Shown in pieces: positions 58,758-64,000 of a stretch of DNA of 64,000 nucleotides. The position numbers and the translations under genes were made by a program. The stretch comes from Alitta virens (lineage: Eukaryota; Annelida; Polychaeta; Phyllodocida; Nereididae): assembly GCA_932294295.1 (NCBI GenBank), contig OW028580.1:9887374-9951373 (forward strand), in the 5' to 3' direction. The notes below the pieces were generated by a model. The model did no database searches. It worked only from the letters and a program-made list of their open reading frames with translations, and was not told the DNA's origin. Position 1 is the first letter of the stretch. Every line of letters starts with the position of its first letter.

Positions 58758-61700
58758 ATTTTTTGTTTGTTGTTCACACTTTTTTTGGTTTCATGTTCAC
58801 ACTTTGTTTGTTTGTTGTTCACACATTTTTTGTTTGTTGTTTACACTTTTTTTGTTTGTTGTTCACACATTTTTTGGTTTATTGTTCACACTCTGTTTGT
58901 TTGTTGTTCACACTTTGTTTGTTTGTTGTTCACACTTTGTTTGTTGTTCACACTTTGTTTGTTTGTTGTTCACACTTTTTTTGTTTGTTGTTCACACTTT
59001 TTTTGGTTAGTTGTTCACACTTTTTTTGTTTGTTGTTCACACTTTGTTTGTTGTTCACACTTTGTTTGTTTGTTGTTCACACTTTTTTTGTTTGTTGTTC
59101 ACACTTTGTTTGTTTGTTGTTCACACATTTTTTGTTTGTTGTTCACACTTTTTTTGGTTTCTTGTTCACACTTTGTTTATTTGTTGTTCACACATTTTTT
59201 GTTTGTTGTTTACACTTTTTTTGTTTGTTGTTCACACATTTTTTGGTTTATTGTTCACACATTTTTTGTTTGTTGTTCACACTTTTTTTGGTTTGTTGTT
59301 CACACATTTTTTGGTTTGTTGTTCACACTTTTTTTGGTTTGTTGTTCACACTTTTTTTGGTTTGTTGTTCACACTTTTTTTGGTTTGTTGTTCACACTTT
59401 TTTTGGTTTATTGTTCACACTTTTTTTGGTTTGTTGTTCACACTTTTTTTGTTTGTTGTTCACACTTTGTTTGTTGTTCACACTTTGTTTGTTTGTTGTT
59501 CACACTTTTTTTGTTTGTTGTTCACACTTTGTTTGTTTGTTGTTCACACATTTTTTGTTTGTTGTTCACACTTTTTTTGGTTTCTTGTTCACACTTTGTT
59601 TGTTTGTTGTTCACACATTGTTTGTTTGTTGTTTACACTTTTTTTGTTTGTTGTTCACACATTTTTTGTTTGTTGTTTACACTTTGTTTGTTGTTCACAC
59701 TTTTTTTGGTTTGTTGTTCACACTTTTTTTGGTTTGTTGTTCACACTTTTTTTGGTTTGTTGCTCACACTTTTTTTGGTTTGTTGTTCACACTTTTTTTG
59801 GTTTGTTGTTCACACTTTGTTTGTTTGTTGTTCACACATTTTTTGTTTGTTGTTTACACTTTGTTTGTTGTTCACACATTTTTTGGTTTATTGTTCACAC
59901 TTTGTTTGTTGTTCACACTTTTTTTGGTTTGTTGTTCACACATTTTTTGGTTTCTTGTTCACACTTTTTTTGGTTTGTTGTTCGCACATTTTTTGGTTTG
60001 TTGTTCACACTTTTTTTGGTTTGTTGTTCACACTTTTTTTGGTTTGTTGTTCACACTTTTTTTGTTGTTCACACTTTGTTTGTTTGTTGTTCACACTTTT
60101 TTTGGTTTCTTGTTCACACTTTGTTTGTTTGTTGTTCACACATTTTTTGTTTGTTGTTTACACTTTTTTTGTTTGTTGTTCACACATTTTTTGTTTGTTG
60201 TTTACACTTTGTTTGTTGTTCACACTTTTTTTGGTTTGTTGTTCACACTTTTTTTGGTTTGTTGTTCACACTTTTTTTGGTTTGTTGCTCACACTTTTTT
60301 TGGTTTGTTGTTCACACTTTTTTTGGTTTGTTGTTCACACTTTGTTTGTTTGTTTTTCACACATTTTTTGTTTGTTGTTTACACTTTGTTTGTTGTTCAC
60401 ACATTTTTTGGTTTATTGTTCACACTTTGTTTGTTGTTCACACTTTTTTTGGTTTGTTGTTCACACATTTTTTGGTTTGTTGTTCACACTTTTTTTGGTT
60501 TGTTGTTCGCACATTTTTTGGTTTGTTGTTCTCACTTTTTTTGGTTTGTTGTTCACACTTTTTTTGGTTTGTTGTTCACACTTTTTTTGTTTGTTGTTCA
60601 CACTTTGTTTGTTGTTCACACTTTGTTTGTTTGTTGTTCACACTTTTTTTTTTTTTTGTTCACACTTTTTTTGGTTTGTTGTTCACACTTTTTTTGTTTG
60701 TTGTTCACACTTTGTTTGTTGTTCACACTTTGTTTGTTTGTTGTTCACACTTTGTTTGTTTGTTGTTCACACTTTTTTTGTTTGTTGTTCACACTTTGTT
60801 TGTTTGTTGTTCACACATTTTTTGTTTGTTGTTCACACTTTTTTTGGTTTCATGTTCACACTTTGTTTGTTTGTTGTTCACACATTTTTTGTTTGTTGTT
60901 TACACTTTTTTTGTTTGTTGTTCACACATTTTTTGGTTTATTGTTCACACTTTGTTTGTTTGTTGTTCACACTTTGTTTGTTTGTTGTTCACACTTTGTT
61001 TGTTGTTCACACTTTGTTTGTTTGTTGTTCACACTTTGTTTGTTTGTTGTTCACACATTTTTTGTTTGTTGTTTACACTTTTTTTGTTTGTTGTTCACAC
61101 ATTTTTTGTTTGTTGTTTACACTTTGTTTGTTGTTCACACTTTGTTTGTTTGTTGTTCACACATTTTTTGTTTGTTGTTTACACTTTGTTTGTTGTTCAC
61201 ACATTTTTTGGTTTATTGTTCACACTTTGTTTGTTGTTCACACTTTTTTTGGTTTGTTGTTCACGCATTTTTTGGTTTGTTGTTCACACTTTTTTTGGTT
61301 TGTTGTTCGCACATTTTTTGGTTTGTTGTTCACACTTTTTTTGGTTTGTTGTTCACACTTTTTTTGGTTTGCTGTTCACACTTTTTTTGTTGTTCACACT
61401 TTGTTTGTTTGTTGTTCACACTTTTTTTGTTTGTTGTTCACACTTTGTTTGTTTGTTGTTCACACATTTTTTGTTTGTTGTTTACACTTTGTTTGTTGTT
61501 CACACATTTTTTGGTTTATTGTTCACACTTTGTTTGTTGTTCACACTTTTTTTGGTTTGTTGTTCACACATTTTTTGGTTTGTTGTTCACACTTTTTTTG
61601 GTTTGTTGTTCGCACATTTTTTGGTTTGTTGTTCACACTTTTTTTGGTTTGTTGTTCACACTTTTTTTGGTTTGCTGTTCACACTTTTTTTGTTGTTCAC

Positions 61701-63597
61701 ACTTTGTTTGTTTGTTGTTCACACTTTTTTTGTTTGTTGTTCACACTTTGTTTGTTTGTTGTTCACACATTTTTTGTTTGTTGTTCACACTTTTTTTGGT
61801 TTCTTGTTCACACTTTGTTTGTTTGTTGTTCACACATTTTTTGTTTGTTGTTTACACTTTTTTTGTTTGTTGTTCACACATTTTTGTTTGTTGTTTACAC
61901 TTTGTTTGTTGTTCACACTTTTTTTGGTTTGTTGTTCACACTTTTTTTGGTTTGTTGTTCACACTTTTTTTGGTTTGTTGCTCACACTTTTTTTGGTTTG
62001 TTGTTCACACTTTTTTTGGTTTGTTGTTCACACTTTGTTTGTTTGTTGTTCACACATTTTTTGTTTGTTGTTTACACTTTGTTTGTTGTTCACACATTTT
62101 TTGGTTTATTGTTCACACTTTGTTTGTTGTTCACACTTTTTTTGGTTTGTTGTTCACACTTTTTTTGTTTGTTGTTCACACTTTTTTTGTTTGTTGTTCA
62201 CACTTTTTTTGGTTTATTGTTCACACTTTTTTTGGTTTGTTGTTCACACTTTTTTTGTTTGTTGTTCACACATTTTTTGTTTGTTGTTTACACTTTTTTT
62301 GTTTGTTGTTCACACATTTTATGTTTGTTCTTTACACTTTGTTTGTTGTTCACACTTTTTTTGGTTTGTTGTTCACACTTTTTTTGTTGTTCACACTTTG
62401 TTTGTTTGTTGTTCACACTTTTTTTGTTTGTTGTTCACACTTTGTTTGTTTGTTGTTCACACATTTTTTGTTTGTTGTTCACACTTTTTTTGGTTTCATG
62501 TTCACACTTTGTTTGTTTGTTGTTCACACATTTTTTGTTTGTTGTTTACACTTTTTTTGTTTGTTGTTCACACATTTTTTGGTTTATTGTTCACACTTTG
62601 TTTGTTTGTTGTTCACACTTTGTTTGTTTGTTGTTCACACTTTGTTTGTTGTTCACACTTTGTTTGTTTGTTGTTCACACTTTTTTTGTTTGTTGTTCAC
62701 ACTTTTTTTGGTTTGTTGTTCACACTTTTTTTGTTTGTTGTTCACACTTTGTTTGTTTGTTGTTCACACTTTGTTTGTTTGTTGTTCACACTTTTTTTGG
62801 TTTGTTGTTCACAATTTTTTTGGTTTGTTGTTCACACTTTTTTTGTTTGTTGTGCACACTTTTTTTGTTTGTTGTTCACACTTTTTTTGGTTTATTGTTC
62901 ACACTTTTTTTGGTTTGTTGTTCACACTTTTTTTGTTTGTTGTTCACACTTTGTTTGTTGTTCACACTTTGTTTGTTTGTTGTTCACACTTTTTTTGTTT
63001 GTTGTTCACACTTTGTTTGTTTGTTGTTCACACATTTTTTGTTTGTTGTTCACACTTTTTTTGGTTTCTTGTTCACACTTTGTTTGTTTGTTGTTCACAC
63101 ATTGTTTGTTTGTTGTTTACACTTTTTTTGTTTGTTGTTCACACATTTTTTGTTTGTTGTTTACACTTTGTTTGTTGTTCACACTTTTTTTGGTTTGTTG
63201 TTCACACTTTTTTTGGTTTGTTGTTCACACTTTTTTTGGTTTGTTGCTCACACTTTTTTTGGTTTGTTGTTCACACTTTTTTTGGTTTGTTGTTCACACT
63301 TTGTTTGTTTGTTGTTCACACATTTTTTGTTTGTTGTTTACACTTTGTTTGTTGTTCACACATTTTTTGGTTTATTGTTCACACTTTGTTTGTTGTTCAC
63401 ACTTTTTTTGGTTTGTTGTTCACACATTTTTTGGTTTGTTGTTCACACTTTTTTTGGTTTGTTGTTCACACTTTTTTTGGTTTATTGTTCACACTTTTTT
63501 TGGTTTGTTGTTCACACTTTTTTTGTTTGTTGTTCACACTTTGTTTGTTGTTCACACTTTGTTTGTTTGTTGTTCACACTTTTTTTGTTTGTTGTTC
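58741..63597 (+). repeat. About 7-kb dispersed duplication, copy 2
   Basis: TAG is at 59008-59010, T14 at 60644-60657, and the GCTGTT 303-bp pair at 61371 and 61674. The TTTATG variant is at 62321, and TTCACAA at 62808-62814 follows it by 487 bp; the partner in copy 1 has the same 487, against 483 elsewhere. A private substitution gives CACACTCTG near 58890. Confidence 0.87.
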
Positions 63598-64000
63598 ACA
63601 CTTTGTTTGTTTGTTGTTCACACATTTTTTGTTTGTTGTTCACACTTTTTTTGGTTTCTTGTTCACACTTTGTTTGTTTGTTGTTCACACATTGTTTGTT
63701 TGTTGTTTACACTTTTTTTGTTTGTTGTTCACACATTTTTTGTTTGTTGTTTACACTTTGTTTGTTGTTCACACTTTTTTTGGTTTGTTGTTCACACTTT
63801 TTTTGGTTTGTTGTTCACACTTTTTTTGGTTTGTTGTTCACACTTTTTTTGTTTGTTGTGCACACTTTTTTTGTTTGTTGTTCACACTTTTTTTGGTTTA
63901 TTGTTCACACTTTTTTTGGTTTGTTGTTCACACTTTTTTTGTTTGTTGTTCACACTTTGTTTGTTGTTCACACTTTGTTTGTTTGTTGTTCACACTTTTT
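63598..64000 (+). repeat. Terminal array segment
   Basis: This segment consists of ordinary monomers running off the window edge. It contains one GTGCAC at 63858 without the TTCACAA that precedes it by 44 bp elsewhere, so it looks like a truncated version of that landmark pair. Confidence 0.85.

Larger units (their letters stand above)
1..64000 (+). repeat. Satellite array of 22/23/18-bp TTCACAC monomers filling the window
   Basis: Every part of the window is a head-to-tail run of short monomers with a TTCACAC core. The main classes are: 23 bp (core, T7, then GGTTTGTTG); 22 bp (core, T7, then GTTTGTTG); 22 bp (core, then TTTGTTTGTTTGTTG); 18 bp (core, then TTTGTTTGTTG); and 18 bp (core, T7, then GTTG). 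Frequent single-base variants are CACACA followed by T6, a TTTACAC core, TTCGCAC, GCTCACAC, and tails ending TTTATTG, TTTCTTG or TTTCATG. All monomers lie in the same orientation and I saw no GTGTGAA-type inverted copy on the + strand. There is no unique sequence, transposon or gene anywhere inside. The array runs off both ends of the window. I do not recognise this satellite family by name. Classing it as eukaryotic heterochromatic satellite is inference from its size and lack of genes. Confidence 0.97.

Noticed and set aside
1..64000. CRISPR array, because of a regular short repeat
   Set aside because: There are no unique spacers. The sequence between TTCACAC cores is the same few T/G strings, and no cas genes are present.
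1..64000. Telomeric repeat or simple (TTTG)n microsatellite
   Set aside because: The unit contains a constant TTCACAC core and has 18/22/23-bp periodicity. It is not a 5-8-bp telomere repeat or a pure tetranucleotide run.
1..64000. Repeated CCSHF and VVHTFF peptides suggesting a zinc-binding or membrane repeat protein
   Set aside because: The Cys and His codons come from the TTCACAC core read in different frames, and all frames give equally long products. This reflects base composition, not a domain.

Overview
The whole 64 kb window is a single satellite DNA array. I find no protein-coding gene, RNA gene, mobile element, CRISPR array or stretch of unique sequence in it. The array consists of roughly 2,800-2,900 short monomers (my estimate from window length divided by mean monomer length). 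Each is built on a TTCACAC core followed by a T/G-only tail, and all point the same way. The common monomers are 22 and 23 bp (core, then T7 or a TTTG run, then a tail ending in TTTGTTG). An 18-bp class is frequent, and 14- and 26-bp forms are rare. The + strand is about 60% T and overall GC is about 30%.

Nothing here identifies a species. A gene-free, transposon-free, uniformly oriented array longer than 64 kb is what is seen in eukaryotic heterochromatin (pericentromeric, subtelomeric or similar) in long-read assemblies. It would be very unusual for a bacterium or virus. That placement is inference.

Enormous open frames cover the + strand in all three phases, for example 20072-52039 and 29989-59010. 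They exist only because the monomer contains no TAA, TAG or TGA on this strand. I counted 18 in-frame stops on the + strand in 64 kb, all from rare variants (GGTTAGTTG, GTTAAC, TTGATC). Monomers of 22 and 23 bp rotate the frame continually, so no single protein repeat is conserved. I treat none of these frames as a gene.

The real structure is hierarchical. Rare monomer variants act as landmarks: T13-14 runs, GGTTAGTTG, ATTTCGTCAC, TTCACAA followed by GTGCAC, a TTTATG/GTTC double variant, and GCTGTT. They show that the array grew by repeated direct duplication of multi-monomer blocks. By offset, these are: 1,359 bp (437-3168); 303 bp (about 3505-4160, the same pair also near 22.5, 54.4 and 61.4 kb); 2,866 bp (8030-13762); about 2,249 bp (15550-20050) with a nested 240-bp duplication and a further partial copy to 21.8 kb; 2,420 and 2,098 bp (three copies, 24620-31560); 3,561 bp (about 30510-37631); 4,646 and about 5,321 bp (three copies, 35.8-50.7 kb); 869 bp (50605-52342); and about 7 kb (51770-56329 against 58741-63597). 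A block at 56321-58757 is also a copy of 40427-42863, 15,894 bp away. Most length differences between copies equal one or more whole monomers, as expected from unequal exchange or replication slippage in register.

Feature boundaries below are where I see homologous copies diverge by eye. In a repeat this regular they are uncertain by tens of bases, and in places by 100-200 bases.
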